Source of the DNA: a bacterium
GTDB lineage: Bacteria; Krumholzibacteriota; Krumholzibacteriia; LZORAL124-64-63
NCBI GenBank assembly: GCA_016703265.1
Contig: JADJCK010000001.1
Coordinates: forward strand, 1-64,000
Direction of reading: 5' to 3'
Length of the DNA: 64,000 nucleotides
Of this stretch, positions 53,943 to 62,595 are shown one piece after another (the stretch's first letter is position 1; each line of letters begins with the position of its first letter). The notes under the pieces are model-generated. The model did no database searches. It saw only the letters and a program-made list of their open reading frames with translations, and was not told the DNA's origin. A program made the position numbers and the translations under genes.

Positions 53943-55129
53943 GCTGGCGACTGGGTGACCGGCCACTGCGACGGATACTCGTCACGCGCCTTCGTTACCT
54001 CGGCGATGTCGTGATGTCGACCGTTGTCATCGAGGCGCTGCGCAGCGGCGATCCCCGGCTCGAGATCGGCTACCTGTGCGAGGAGGCCTACGCGCCGGTA
54101 CTGGCGGGGCATCCGGACCTCGCCCGCGTGCATGCGCTGGCCGTGCGGCGTCGCGGCGCCGATGCGCGCGCACGCCGGCCGGGCAGCGCGCGGAAGATGG
54201 TGGACGCCGCTGCGCCAGGGGCGGGCGTATCGCCTGCAGTCGGTGCCATGGCGCAGGTACTCGAACTGCGTCGACACCGTTACGACGCGGCTGTCGACCT
54301 GTTCTTCAACCCGCGCAGTGCCTGGCTCCTGCGCCTGGCCGGCATGCCGGCGCGCCTGGCCGGGCCCGCCGGAAGCCGCTCGCGGCTGTACACGCACCTG
54401 ACCGATGCCCGGGCCGCGCGACGGGATCCGCGCTGGGACACGCTGGCTCCCGGCGGGCTCGGCGATCACCTGGCACGCCTGGGGCCGCTCACGCACGTGG
54501 AGACCGGACTCGGTTTCAGCGATTGGTTCGCGACCAGGGGTGAACGCGCGTTGCCGCGGCTCGCCCGCCGGCCGCAGGCGCCGGCCCGCGCCGCGTCGCT
54601 GCTGGAGAAGGCGCACCTGGATCCGGCGTGCGGATACCTCGTCCTGGCGCCGGCCGCCACCTGGGAGACGAAACGCTGGCCTGTGGGGCAGTGGCGCGAC
54701 CTTGCGTCGGAACTGGCGCGGACCTGGGCCGGGCCCATCGTGGTCCTGACGGCCCCCGGCGACGAGCAGGTGAGCGCGGCGATCGTGGCCTCGCTTCCGG
54801 AAGGGCGCGGCGCGGCGTTGCCGGTGCTGCCGCTGACGGTCGTCCTCGATGTCCTGGCCGCTGCGGCGGGCCTGGTCACCGTCGACGGCGGCGTCATGCA
54901 CGCCGCCGTCGGCCTCGGCACGCCGGTCCTGGCGCTGTTCGGGCCCACCGATCCGCGGATCTGGTTCCCCTATGAAGGCGCGGGGCCGTTCGCCGTGCTG
55001 GCGCAACGACCGCCGTGTCATCCCTGCGACCGCCATGCCTGCGATGCGTTCGTGTGCCTGCCCGAACTGACGGTCGCCACGGTGGCCGCGCGCGCGCTGG
55101 CGCTGTTCGGGAACGGGGTTGCCGCATGA
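53939..55129 (+). CDS. GT9-family heptosyltransferase
   Basis: GT-B enzyme of 396 residues. RRILVTRLRYLGDVVMSTVVIEALRS at the start has the R-x-x-x-GD motif. LVLAPAATWETKRWPVGQWRDLA and AAAGLVTVDGGVMHAAVGLGTPVLALFGPTDPRIWFP form the donor-binding half. A cluster of cysteines and histidines (PPCHPCDRHACDAFVC) closes the domain, as in many WaaQ/RfaF-like proteins. It overlaps gmhB by four bases and the next GT9 gene by four. Confidence 0.85.
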   Translation: MSWRLGDRPLRRILVTRLRYLGDVVMSTVVIEALRSGDPRLEIGYLCEEAYAPVLAGHPDLARVHALAVRRRGADARARRPGSARKMVDAAAPGAGVSPAVGAMAQVLELRRHRYDAAVDLFFNPRSAWLLRLAGMPARLAGPAGSRSRLYTHLTDARAARRDPRWDTLAPGGLGDHLARLGPLTHVETGLGFSDWFATRGERALPRLARRPQAPARAASLLEKAHLDPACGYLVLAPAATWETKRWPVGQWRDLASELARTWAGPIVVLTAPGDEQVSAAIVASLPEGRGAALPVLPLTVVLDVLAAAAGLVTVDGGVMHAAVGLGTPVLALFGPTDPRIWFPYEGAGPFAVLAQRPPCHPCDRHACDAFVCLPELTVATVAARALALFGNGVAA

Positions 55130-56226
55130 CGCATCCACACGCCGATCACCGCCGGATCCTGTTGATCAGGCGCAAGGCGCTGGGGGATGCGCTCGTCTGC
55201 CTGCCCGCCGTCACGGCCGTAGCCGAGGCCTGGCCGCGTGCGCGCATCGACCTGGTGATCGACCGGCCGCTGGCCGGCCTGTTTCGCGAACTGGCGGGCA
55301 ACGTCAATGTCCTGGAGTATCCCCACGTGGGCGGCGAACCATGGTATCCGTGGCTGCGCCGGCAGCACTACGACCTGGTCGTGGATTGGCTGGGCAGCCC
55401 GCGCACGGCCCTGTGGACGGCGCTGTCGGGGGCCCGCGTTCGCGTCGGCTACGACCTGCCGGGACGTCGCTGGGCCTACAACCTGCGTGTGCCCCGCAAC
55501 CGGGCCGGCGCGCACGCCCTGCGCGGCTTTGCCGGCGAGGCCTTCCTGGATCCGTTGCGTGTCCTGGGGCTGGAGCCGATGCCCTGGACGCCGGGCCGGA
55601 GCCTCGAACGACCGGCGCTCGAATTGGCGGCTGATTCGGCATTCCGGAGCTGGCTGCGGGAATGGGATGCGCGCCCGACCGGCCCCGGTGCGGTGGTCCT
55701 CGTGATGAGCGCCACCTGGAGCGCCAAGGCCTGGCCCGCCCGCCATGTGGCGGGGTTGTGGCTTCAGCTGCGGGCCGCCGGGGTTCGTGCGGTGCTGGCG
55801 CCGGGTCCGGGCGATGGGCCCCTGGTCGGGGAGTTGGCCACCCTGCTGCCGGGTGATGCCTTCGCGCCGCCGTCATCGCTGGCGGAGATGGCGGCGCTGC
55901 TGAGGCGAGCCGACCTTTTCGTCGGCACCGACAACGGCTTGCGCCACCTGGCCGCCCTGCTGGGACTGCCCACGGTGACCGTTTTCGGGCCGACCGATCC
56001 GGCGGGCTGGAACCCGCCGGGGCCACGCCACGTTTCCGTTCGCACGGGTGAGGCCTGCTCGCCCTGCGACCTGACCACCTGCCCCGTCGCAGGCCGGCCG
56101 TGCCTGGAGAACCTCGGTCCCGGGCCGGTCGCGGCCGCGGCCCTTGCGCTCCTTGCGGCGCGGGGAGCGGCCGGACTGCCGGGGTCGGCGCCGGGACCCG
56201 AAACTGGAAAGGCACAGCATTGCTGA
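55126..56226 (+). CDS. GT9-family heptosyltransferase
   Basis: 366-residue relative of the preceding gene. Start motif RRILLIRRKALGDALVCLPAVTAVAE; donor-binding region LFVGTDNGLRHLAALLGLPTVTVFGPTDPAGWNPP; cysteine-rich close CSPCDLTTCPVAGRPC. ATG 55126 overlaps the previous stop. It probably adds a further core heptose; the linkage is unknown. Confidence 0.85.
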   Translation: MTHPHADHRRILLIRRKALGDALVCLPAVTAVAEAWPRARIDLVIDRPLAGLFRELAGNVNVLEYPHVGGEPWYPWLRRQHYDLVVDWLGSPRTALWTALSGARVRVGYDLPGRRWAYNLRVPRNRAGAHALRGFAGEAFLDPLRVLGLEPMPWTPGRSLERPALELAADSAFRSWLREWDARPTGPGAVVLVMSATWSAKAWPARHVAGLWLQLRAAGVRAVLAPGPGDGPLVGELATLLPGDAFAPPSSLAEMAALLRRADLFVGTDNGLRHLAALLGLPTVTVFGPTDPAGWNPPGPRHVSVRTGEACSPCDLTTCPVAGRPCLENLGPGPVAAAALALLAARGAAGLPGSAPGPETGKAQHC

Positions 56227-57053
56227 ACCACCGCCGTTTGACCCTTTTGGCCGGGCTGCTTCTCCTGGCCGGCAGATTCGTCACCGGCCCGCCCTCAGCC
56301 ACGGGGGCCGAGCCCGATTCGACCGCCGTGATGCCGACCGCGATGCCGACCGCGATGCCGACCGGAATCGCACCCACTGTCTACGGCCCCGGCGAACGGA
56401 TGGTCTTCGAGATCAGCTATGGACCGGTGACCGCCGGCGAGGGCATTCTGGAGACGATGGGAACAGTCGATCACATGGGGCGGACGTGCTACCATGTGCA
56501 GAGCACGGCGAACAGCAATCGCTTCTTCTCGTCGATCTACAAGGTGCGCGACAAGATCGTCACCTACATCGATGTGGCCGACCTGAGCAGCGCCTATTTC
56601 TACAAGCGGCTGCGCGAGGGCGACTACAAGAAGACGCTGGAGATCGAGTTCGATCGCGAGGCGGGCATGGCCCGTTACGGCGACGGCCATGCCATGGCCG
56701 TGCCTGCGGGTATCCAGGACGAGCTGTCGGCCTTCTACTACGTGCGGAACCTGGACCTGGAAGCCGGGCGCGACCTGGTGCTGCCGGCCCACACGTCGCG
56801 CCGGAACTACAACATGAAGGTCATCGTCCACGGCCGGGAGACCGTCGAGGTCCCGGCGGGGAAGTTCGATTGCTTCGTCGTCGAGCCGGTGCTCGAAGGC
56901 GAAGGGCTGTTCAAGCACGACGGACGCATCACGCTCTACATCAGCGCCGATGCGCGGCGCGTGCCGGTGCTGATGAAGACCAAGGTGCCGGTCGGATCGA
57001 TCGATGTCGCATTGAAGGAGTACCGGGCCGGCGTACCGCTCAAGCAGCGCTGA
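56220..57053 (+). CDS. Exported DUF3108-family protein
   Basis: A 277-residue protein with a signal peptide (LTLLAGLLLLAGRFVTGPPSATGA). The DUF3108 pattern is visible: YGPGERMVFEISYGPVTAGEG, VQSTANSNRFFSSIYKVRDKI, then EIEFDREAG, DELSAFYYVRNLDL and LYISADARRVPVLMKTKVP VGS. The family is predicted to form a beta-barrel-like, possibly lipid-handling fold in the envelope; no function is proven. A small repeat, PTAMPTAMPTG, encoded by 12-base units, follows the signal. The TTG start at 56220 is preceded by GGAAAGG. Confidence 0.75.
   Translation: MLNHRRLTLLAGLLLLAGRFVTGPPSATGAEPDSTAVMPTAMPTAMPTGIAPTVYGPGERMVFEISYGPVTAGEGILETMGTVDHMGRTCYHVQSTANSNRFFSSIYKVRDKIVTYIDVADLSSAYFYKRLREGDYKKTLEIEFDREAGMARYGDGHAMAVPAGIQDELSAFYYVRNLDLEAGRDLVLPAHTSRRNYNMKVIVHGRETVEVPAGKFDCFVVEPVLEGEGLFKHDGRITLYISADARRVPVLMKTKVPVGSIDVALKEYRAGVPLKQR
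56332..56362 (+). repeat. 12-base tandem repeat, about 2.5 copies
   Basis: Units of GATGCCGACCGC encode Met-Pro-Thr-Ala repeats between the signal peptide and the DUF3108 domain. Copy number could vary by slippage. Confidence 0.6.
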
Positions 57054-57060
57054 CCGACCC

Positions 57061-57079
57061 GCGGCCGCCCGGCGGCCGC
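57061..57079 (+). terminator. GC hairpin after the DUF3108 gene
   Basis: GCGGCCGC, loop CCG, GCGGCCGC: a perfect 8-bp stem directly after the stop, followed by TGGATTTC. A partial or weak terminator is possible, since the next gene starts 25 bases on. Confidence 0.4.
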
Positions 57080-57104
57080 TGGATTTCCCGAGCAAGGCGG
57101 ATGC

Positions 57105-58694
57105 ATGACCCCTGACCATCGCCGTTCGCCGTTCGTGCCGCCTGCCGACTGGCTGGCCGATGTCGACGCTCCCAACGAAGGCGCACCCGGTGCCGGTTTC
57201 CTGCTGGGAATGACCCTGCTGGCCGCCGTACCGCGCCTGCTGGGCCTGCGCGCCCAGTCCCTGTGGGTCGATGAGATCCTCACCTGGCAGGCGATCCGCC
57301 CCGGCATCGGCCTCGACTTCTGGGAACAGCTGCACGACACGATCCAGGGCCCGCTCTATACGGCGATTGCCTGGCTGCTCGTACGCCTGGGCGATCCCGA
57401 GTTGATGATGCGGTTGCCGATGGCCGTCGCCGGGATCCTGACCATACCGGCGTTCGGCATCCTCGCCGGCCGCCTTCTGGACGGGCGCTCGGCCCGGTTG
57501 GCGGTACTGCTGCTGGCCATCAACCCGTTCCATGTCTGGTACAGCCAGGAGGGACGCGGCTACGCGTTCCTGATGTTCTTCGCCGTGCTCGCGGCGCTTG
57601 CCTACCTGGACCTGGCGGCCGGACGGCTGCGGCGTCGCCACATCACGGCCTTCATCGCGGCGGTCTCGGCCTGCATCCTCAGCAACCTGTCCGGCTTGTT
57701 CCTGTGGGGCGCGATGGCGCTGGCGATGATCTTCGTCGACCGGCCGCGGCTCGGGCGCGATCGCCTTCTGGTGGCGCTGGCCTTCGGGGGCGTGCTGCTG
57801 GTGACCATGCCCTGGCTGCTGCAGGCCACGGGGATCTGGGCGGTGGACCGCATCGTGCCGGGGATGGCGACCGGCGAAGCGTTGCGGGGAGAGACAACGT
57901 TCTCCCTGGCCGCGTTGCCCTACACCCTGCTGACGTTTTTCTACGGTTACAGCCTGGGCCCGTCGCTGGCCGAACTGCACCGGCCCGATCGCATGGCGCT
58001 CATTCGCTCGGCATTGCCGTTGCTGGCGATCGCGGGGTTGGCCGTCGGCGTGGCGCTGGTGGGCGGCCTCGGCCGTCGCCCCGACCGCGTACGGGCGCGG
58101 CTGCTTTTCTGGATCCTGGTGCCCGTTGCGGTGCTGGTCCTGCTGGCGATGCGCAACGTGAAGCCGTGGAACCCGCGCTATGTCTCGGTCGTGCTGCCCC
58201 TCGTGCTGTTGCTGGCCGCCCGCGGCCTCGTCCGGCTGCCTCGCATGGTCGGTGCGTTGTCGGCTACGGTGCTGCTGGCCCTGACGGTGTGGTCGCTGGG
58301 CGCCGCGCGGTCGGACCTGCGCTACGCACGGGAGGACGTGCGCGAGGCGGTGCGCGTGGTCTCGGCGGCGGCCGCGCCGGGCGATGCCGTACTGGTGCCC
58401 GTGGTGTCGAACGTCTACGAATTCTACGACGACGGCCGGTTGCCGCTGCTCGGTACACTCGGGCGCCCGGCACTGGCCGGCCCGGAACAGGCCGATGCGT
58501 TCTGTGCCGAAGTGCTGACCGGTCGCAATCGCTGCTGGGTGGTGCTCGCCCGCGAGTGGTACTTCGACCCGCACGGCGAGTTGCCGACCGCGCTGGCGCG
58601 GCTGGGGACGTTGCGCCTCGTGGCGCAGCCGGCAGGCACGCGGATCTTCGCCTGGGAACGGTCAGCGACAGGCGGGACTGCGCATGGCGGCTGA
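57105..58694 (+). CDS. GT39-like (ArnT/PMT-type) integral membrane glycosyltransferase
   Basis: A 529-residue polytopic membrane protein with roughly ten helices. The first loop holds LRAQSLWVDEILTWQAI, with the acidic Asp-Glu pair that serves catalysis in GT-C enzymes, and the HVWYSQEGRGYAFLMFFAVL segment. Such enzymes take sugar from a polyprenyl-phosphate carrier and act on the outer side of the inner membrane. The C-terminal soluble domain has PVVSNVYEFYDDG. It overlaps the sugar transferase gene by 11 bases. Confidence 0.82.
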   Translation: MTPDHRRSPFVPPADWLADVDAPNEGAPGAGFLLGMTLLAAVPRLLGLRAQSLWVDEILTWQAIRPGIGLDFWEQLHDTIQGPLYTAIAWLLVRLGDPELMMRLPMAVAGILTIPAFGILAGRLLDGRSARLAVLLLAINPFHVWYSQEGRGYAFLMFFAVLAALAYLDLAAGRLRRRHITAFIAAVSACILSNLSGLFLWGAMALAMIFVDRPRLGRDRLLVALAFGGVLLVTMPWLLQATGIWAVDRIVPGMATGEALRGETTFSLAALPYTLLTFFYGYSLGPSLAELHRPDRMALIRSALPLLAIAGLAVGVALVGGLGRRPDRVRARLLFWILVPVAVLVLLAMRNVKPWNPRYVSVVLPLVLLLAARGLVRLPRMVGALSATVLLALTVWSLGAARSDLRYAREDVREAVRVVSAAAAPGDAVLVPVVSNVYEFYDDGRLPLLGTLGRPALAGPEQADAFCAEVLTGRNRCWVVLAREWYFDPHGELPTALARLGTLRLVAQPAGTRIFAWERSATGGTAHGG

Positions 58695-59370
58695 GTACTT
58701 CTACGGGGATCGGGCGGGCTACGAGCGGTTCGTGGACACACGCTGTTGCGCCGGCGCTGCTCCCGGACGCCTGTACGCATTCGCCAAGCGGGCGTTCGAC
58801 GTTGCGGCGGCGCTGGCCGGCCTGTTCCTCCTCCTGCCGCTGCTGCCGTTCATCGTGCTGCTGATCAAGCTGGAAACGCCAGGCCCGGTCCTGTTCCGGC
58901 AGAAGCGCGTGGGCCGCTGCGGCCGGCTCTTCGACTGCTTCAAGTTCCGTTCGATGTCGATCGATGCGGAAACACGGAAGGACCAGTTGCGCCACCTCAA
59001 CGAGGCGAACGGCGCGGCCTTCAAGATCAAGGACGACCCGCGCATCACCGGTGTCGGCCGCTTCCTGAGGCGCAGCAGCCTCGACGAATTTCCCCAGCTG
59101 TTGAACGTGCTGCGCGGCGAGATGTCGATCGTCGGCCCGCGGCCGCAGATCCCGGGCGAAGTCGCCGACTACACGCCGCAGGAAGCCCAGCGACTGCTGG
59201 TGAAGCCCGGCCTGACCTGCCTGTGGCAGGTGTCCGGGCGCAGTCATCTCGACTTCAGCGAATGGATGGAACTGGATCGCCAGTACGTGGCGGCCGCAGG
59301 TCCGGGCCTGGACTTCCGGATCCTCGTCCGTACGCTGCCGGCGGTCATCCAGAGGAAGGGCGCGTATTGA
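58684..59370 (+). CDS. Polyprenyl-phosphate sugar-1-phosphate transferase (bacterial sugar transferase, WcaJ/PssY type)
   Basis: Begins exopolysaccharide or O-antigen units by loading a sugar-1-phosphate onto undecaprenyl phosphate. The 228 residues show the membrane re-entrant helix (AALAGLFLLLPLLPFIVLL), then PGPVLFRQKRVGRCGRLFDCFKFRSM, the catalytic Asp-Glu in SLDEFPQLLNVLRGEMSIVGPRPQ and KPGLTCLWQVSGR. It is the short, single-domain form. It overlaps acpS by four bases. Confidence 0.92.
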   Translation: MAAEYFYGDRAGYERFVDTRCCAGAAPGRLYAFAKRAFDVAAALAGLFLLLPLLPFIVLLIKLETPGPVLFRQKRVGRCGRLFDCFKFRSMSIDAETRKDQLRHLNEANGAAFKIKDDPRITGVGRFLRRSSLDEFPQLLNVLRGEMSIVGPRPQIPGEVADYTPQEAQRLLVKPGLTCLWQVSGRSHLDFSEWMELDRQYVAAAGPGLDFRILVRTLPAVIQRKGAY

Positions 59371-59753
59371 GCGTTCGCGGCATCGGCGTCGACATCGTCG
59401 ACGTACGGCGCGTGGAAGCGCTCCTGTCCAGGCACGGGGGCCGGTTCCTGGAACGGTGTTTCCGGCCGTCCGAGCTGGCGCCGGCAGGACCGGGGAGCCA
59501 GGCAGGCTGTAGCGCCGCCCGGGTCGCCGGGCGGTGGGCCGTGAAGGAAGCCTGCCTGAAGGCGCTCGGCGGCGGCATCGCCGTCATTCCTTACCGTGAC
59601 ATCGAGGTCCTGCGCGGCGAGGGCGGCGCGCCTGTCGTGGTCCTGCACGGAGCGGCGGCGGCGGCCCTCACCGCTGGCGGCGGCGGGCGTGTGCTGGCCA
59701 GCCTGAGCCATGAACGCGAGACGGCGGTCGGCATGGTCATCATCGAAGGTTGA
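59367..59753 (+). CDS. acpS: Holo-[acyl-carrier-protein] synthase
   Basis: Transfers phosphopantetheine from CoA to ACP. The 128 residues have the family motifs GIGVDIVDVRRVEALLSRHG and RVAGRWAVKEACLKALGGG, with the Mg-binding Asp and Glu, and end LSHERETAVGMVII. TTG 59367 is the only reasonable start: it overlaps the preceding stop (TTGA) and follows AGGAAGG. It ends the envelope-glycan run. Confidence 0.92.
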   Translation: MSVRGIGVDIVDVRRVEALLSRHGGRFLERCFRPSELAPAGPGSQAGCSAARVAGRWAVKEACLKALGGGIAVIPYRDIEVLRGEGGAPVVVLHGAAAAALTAGGGGRVLASLSHERETAVGMVIIEG

Positions 59754-59821
59754 GGCCCGGGGATCGGCGCCGGGCGCCGGGAAACGGGCCGCAGGGGCAA
59801 CCAGCCGACCGGGCAATCGGC

Positions 59822-59850
59822 TTGGCCCGCCGCCGCGCTTGTGCTAAATT
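59822..59850 (+). promoter_or_regulatory. Sigma70-type promoter of the PhzF-like gene
   Basis: TTGGCC (59822-59827), 17-base spacer, TAAATT (59845-59850). An out-of-frame ATG at 59858 lies at the expected transcript start; the likely true start is ATG 59929. Confidence 0.6.
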
Positions 59851-59928
59851 CACGCGCATGGGATCGGCCCGCGGGGTAAGCCTGCGGTTGCCGATGTGCG
59901 CCGACGGCCCCGGGACGGACACCACACG

Positions 59929-60834
59929 ATGGAACTCGAATTCCTGCTCATCGACGTCTTCACCGACCGGCCTTTCGGAGGCAGTCGCCTGTACCTGTTC
60001 CCCGACGGGGCAGGGGTGGCCGACACCCTGATGCAGAAGCTGGCGATGGAGATGGGAGCGGGGGAGACGGCGTTCATCGTGCCGCCGCGCTCATCGGCGG
60101 CGCCGGCCGCCGGGCTGCGCGTGTTCACGCCCAGCGGCGAGATCCCGTTCGGCGGCCACTCGGTGCTGGGCGCGACCTTCGCGCTCGACACGCTGGGCCG
60201 GCGCGCGGGTGACGGTGTGCCGTTCACCTGGGATCTCGAGGCCGGCCGGTTCACGGTCGAACGGCGCCTCGAGGAAGAGAAGCCGGTCTACTACCTCACG
60301 CTGGAGCCGCCCGTCTTCATGGGGCAGTATTTCCAGCGGGGCAAGGTGGCGCGGACCCTTGGCCTTCCCGAGGACGAGATCGCCATCACCGGTTTGCCGT
60401 GCGAAGTGATTTCCACCGGGCTGCCGATCCATATCGTCCCGCTGGCTTCCCTGGAATCCATGGCGGCGATCAACCTGCGGCGCCGCGAAGCGGACACGAT
60501 CGCCCGCGACCTCGGGTTCGGTGACCTGTTCGTGTTCACCTGCGAGGTGGAGAACCCCGAGGCGACGGTCCATTGCCGCATGTTCGCGCCGCATTTCGGG
60601 ATTCCCGAGGACGCGGCCAGCGGCGCGGCCACGGGCGCCCTCGTGGCCTACCTCGTCAAGCACCGGCTGGTCAAGTGTGAGGAGTCGGTCCGCATCGTCA
60701 GCGAACAGGGCCTCGAAATGGGTCGCCCCAGTCGCATCGTGGCCGAGGCCTCGGTGCGCGGCGGCCAGGCTACCGATATCCGCGTCGGCGGGTCGTGCGT
60801 CCTGGTCGGACGCGGCCGGCTGGACGTTTCCTGA
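59929..60834 (+). CDS. PhzF-family isomerase/epimerase-like protein
   Basis: A 301-residue protein of the diaminopimelate-epimerase-like fold. It starts MELEFLLIDVFTDRPFGGSRLYLFP and has GAGETAFIVPP, RVFTPSGEIPFGGHSVLGATF and FAPHFGIPEDAASGAATGALVAYL, all characteristic. PhzF proteins isomerise small acids, as in phenazine synthesis; most members, including this one, have no known substrate. No phenazine genes are nearby. Confidence 0.88.
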   Translation: MELEFLLIDVFTDRPFGGSRLYLFPDGAGVADTLMQKLAMEMGAGETAFIVPPRSSAAPAAGLRVFTPSGEIPFGGHSVLGATFALDTLGRRAGDGVPFTWDLEAGRFTVERRLEEEKPVYYLTLEPPVFMGQYFQRGKVARTLGLPEDEIAITGLPCEVISTGLPIHIVPLASLESMAAINLRRREADTIARDLGFGDLFVFTCEVENPEATVHCRMFAPHFGIPEDAASGAATGALVAYLVKHRLVKCEESVRIVSEQGLEMGRPSRIVAEASVRGGQATDIRVGGSCVLVGRGRLDVS

Positions 60835-60913
60835 GCGCGATCCGAGCGGTCGCCCAACCCGAGCATCCACCTGAGCGGGGCCTGCGGGCCCGCGCGGAAA
60901 GAGGGACTCCCGC

Positions 60914-62572
60914 ATGAATGCTCCCGCTGGACTGGCCCCCGAGATGAGCGCGATGGTGCTGCAGACACTGCGGCAGGTCGTGGGTCGCGAACTGACAGAC
61001 CACCGGATCATGGAGATGGACGAGCAGGACAAGTTCCCGATGGAGCTGATCCAGAAGCTGCTGTCGCCGGACGTGGGCCTGCACCTGATCTTCCTGCCGG
61101 AGGACTGCGGCGGTCTCGGGGGCGGCGCGCGCGACATCTGCCGGGTCAGCGAGGAGATGGCGGCCTGGGACCTGGGCGTGGCCACCGCGTTCCTGGCCAT
61201 CTGCCTCGGCACGGACCCGATCCTGGTCGGCGGCACGCCGGCCCAGAAGCAGCGCTGGTTGTCGCGCATCGCGACCGAGGGCCTGATCGTGGCCTACGGC
61301 GTGACCGAGCCCGAGGCCGGCAGCAATGTTTCGTCACTCAAGACGACGGCCGACCAGATCATCGACGCGTCCGGCAACGTCACCGGCTACCGGCTGAACG
61401 GCGCCAAGCAGTTCATCACCAACGGCGGCGTCGCCGACCTCTACACCATCCTGGCCAAGACGCCCGCCGGCCCCAGCTTCTTCGCCGTGGAAAAGGGCAC
61501 CCCTGGCCTGTCGGTCGGCAAGAAGGAGGACAAGCACGGCATCCGCGCCTCGAACACGACGGGCGTGCTGCTGGAAGACGTCGAAGTGCCGCTCGACAAC
61601 CTGATCGGCGGCGTCGAGGGCCAGGGCCTGAAGCAGGCGAACGCCGTCTTCGGCTACACGCGGTTGATGGTGGGCGCCTTCGGGCTGGGTGGCGGGCAGG
61701 CGCCTTTGCGCCGCGCGCTCGCCTACGGCAAGACCCGCGAGCAGTTCGGTGCGCCGCTGGTCGAGAAGGAAGGCTACCTCCTGAAGCTGCTGGTCGATCC
61801 GTGGATCGACCTGGCCGCCGGCCGCGCCTACATGGAACAGACGGCGCTGCGCATCGACGAAGGCCACACCGAGCTTACCACCGAGGGCTCCATCGCCAAG
61901 TACTGGTGCACCGAGGCCGGCAACCGCGCGGCGGATGCCGCGATCCAGGCGCTCGGCGGCTACGGCTACGCGCGCGAGTACCTGGTGGAGAAGATGCGGC
62001 GCGACGTTCGCATCACGACGATCTACGAGGGCACCAGCGAGATCCAGCAGAGCATCATCTCGATGTTCCGCTGGAAGGAGACGGTGCGCTCGAAGGGCGA
62101 ATTCTACGGCGAACTGGCCGGCAGGCTGGATGCGCTCGCGGCGAAGAACGGGAACGTGGGCGCCGCGCTGCTGGCGGCTTCGGTGCGCGCGCTCAACGAG
62201 ACCGTGCTCGCCATGCATCGGGCCAAGCTGACGCGCAGCCAGATGGTGATGTTCACCTTCGCCGACATGATGACCGTGGCCGAGGTCGGTGCTGCCTTTG
62301 CGGAACAGGCTGCCGCGGGCGCCGACGACACCGGGGTGCCGGCGGCAACCCTGCCGGCCATGAGCCGCGCCTTCGCCCGCAAGGCTGCCCGACAGGTGCG
62401 GCAGGGCGCCGGCCTGTGTGCGGGTTGCCTGCAGTCCGACGGACAGGACGGTTCCGCGGCGGCGGCCGCGGCGTTGCTCGAATCCGTCGGCCGCCTGTTG
62501 CCGGCGTCGAGCGAAGCCGGACTGTGGGACGACATGAACGAAGTGGGCCTGGCGCTCAAGGCGCTGGCTTGA
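60914..62572 (+). CDS. Acyl-CoA dehydrogenase
   Basis: FAD-dependent dehydrogenase of 552 residues. Seen: FLPEDCGGLGGGARDICRVSEEM, YGVTEPEAGSNVSSLKTTA, the ADLYTILAKT region, FGYTRLMVGAFGLGGGQAPLRRAL, ALGGYGYAREYLVEKMRRDVRI and the catalytic glutamate segment TTIYEGTSEIQQSII. The standard domain ends near 400; the remaining 150 residues form a helical extension as in very-long-chain or ACAD9-like enzymes. No partner electron-transfer flavoprotein genes are present here. Confidence 0.92.
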   Translation: MNAPAGLAPEMSAMVLQTLRQVVGRELTDHRIMEMDEQDKFPMELIQKLLSPDVGLHLIFLPEDCGGLGGGARDICRVSEEMAAWDLGVATAFLAICLGTDPILVGGTPAQKQRWLSRIATEGLIVAYGVTEPEAGSNVSSLKTTADQIIDASGNVTGYRLNGAKQFITNGGVADLYTILAKTPAGPSFFAVEKGTPGLSVGKKEDKHGIRASNTTGVLLEDVEVPLDNLIGGVEGQGLKQANAVFGYTRLMVGAFGLGGGQAPLRRALAYGKTREQFGAPLVEKEGYLLKLLVDPWIDLAAGRAYMEQTALRIDEGHTELTTEGSIAKYWCTEAGNRAADAAIQALGGYGYAREYLVEKMRRDVRITTIYEGTSEIQQSIISMFRWKETVRSKGEFYGELAGRLDALAAKNGNVGAALLAASVRALNETVLAMHRAKLTRSQMVMFTFADMMTVAEVGAAFAEQAAAGADDTGVPAATLPAMSRAFARKAARQVRQGAGLCAGCLQSDGQDGSAAAAAALLESVGRLLPASSEAGLWDDMNEVGLALKALA

Positions 62573-62595
62573 GGACGGCACCGTTGACTGAGCCA

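Noticed and set aside
59858..59928. A leaderless start for the PhzF-like gene at ATG 59858
   Set aside because: This ATG is seven bases from the -10 box but is not in the PhzF frame and gives no conserved product.
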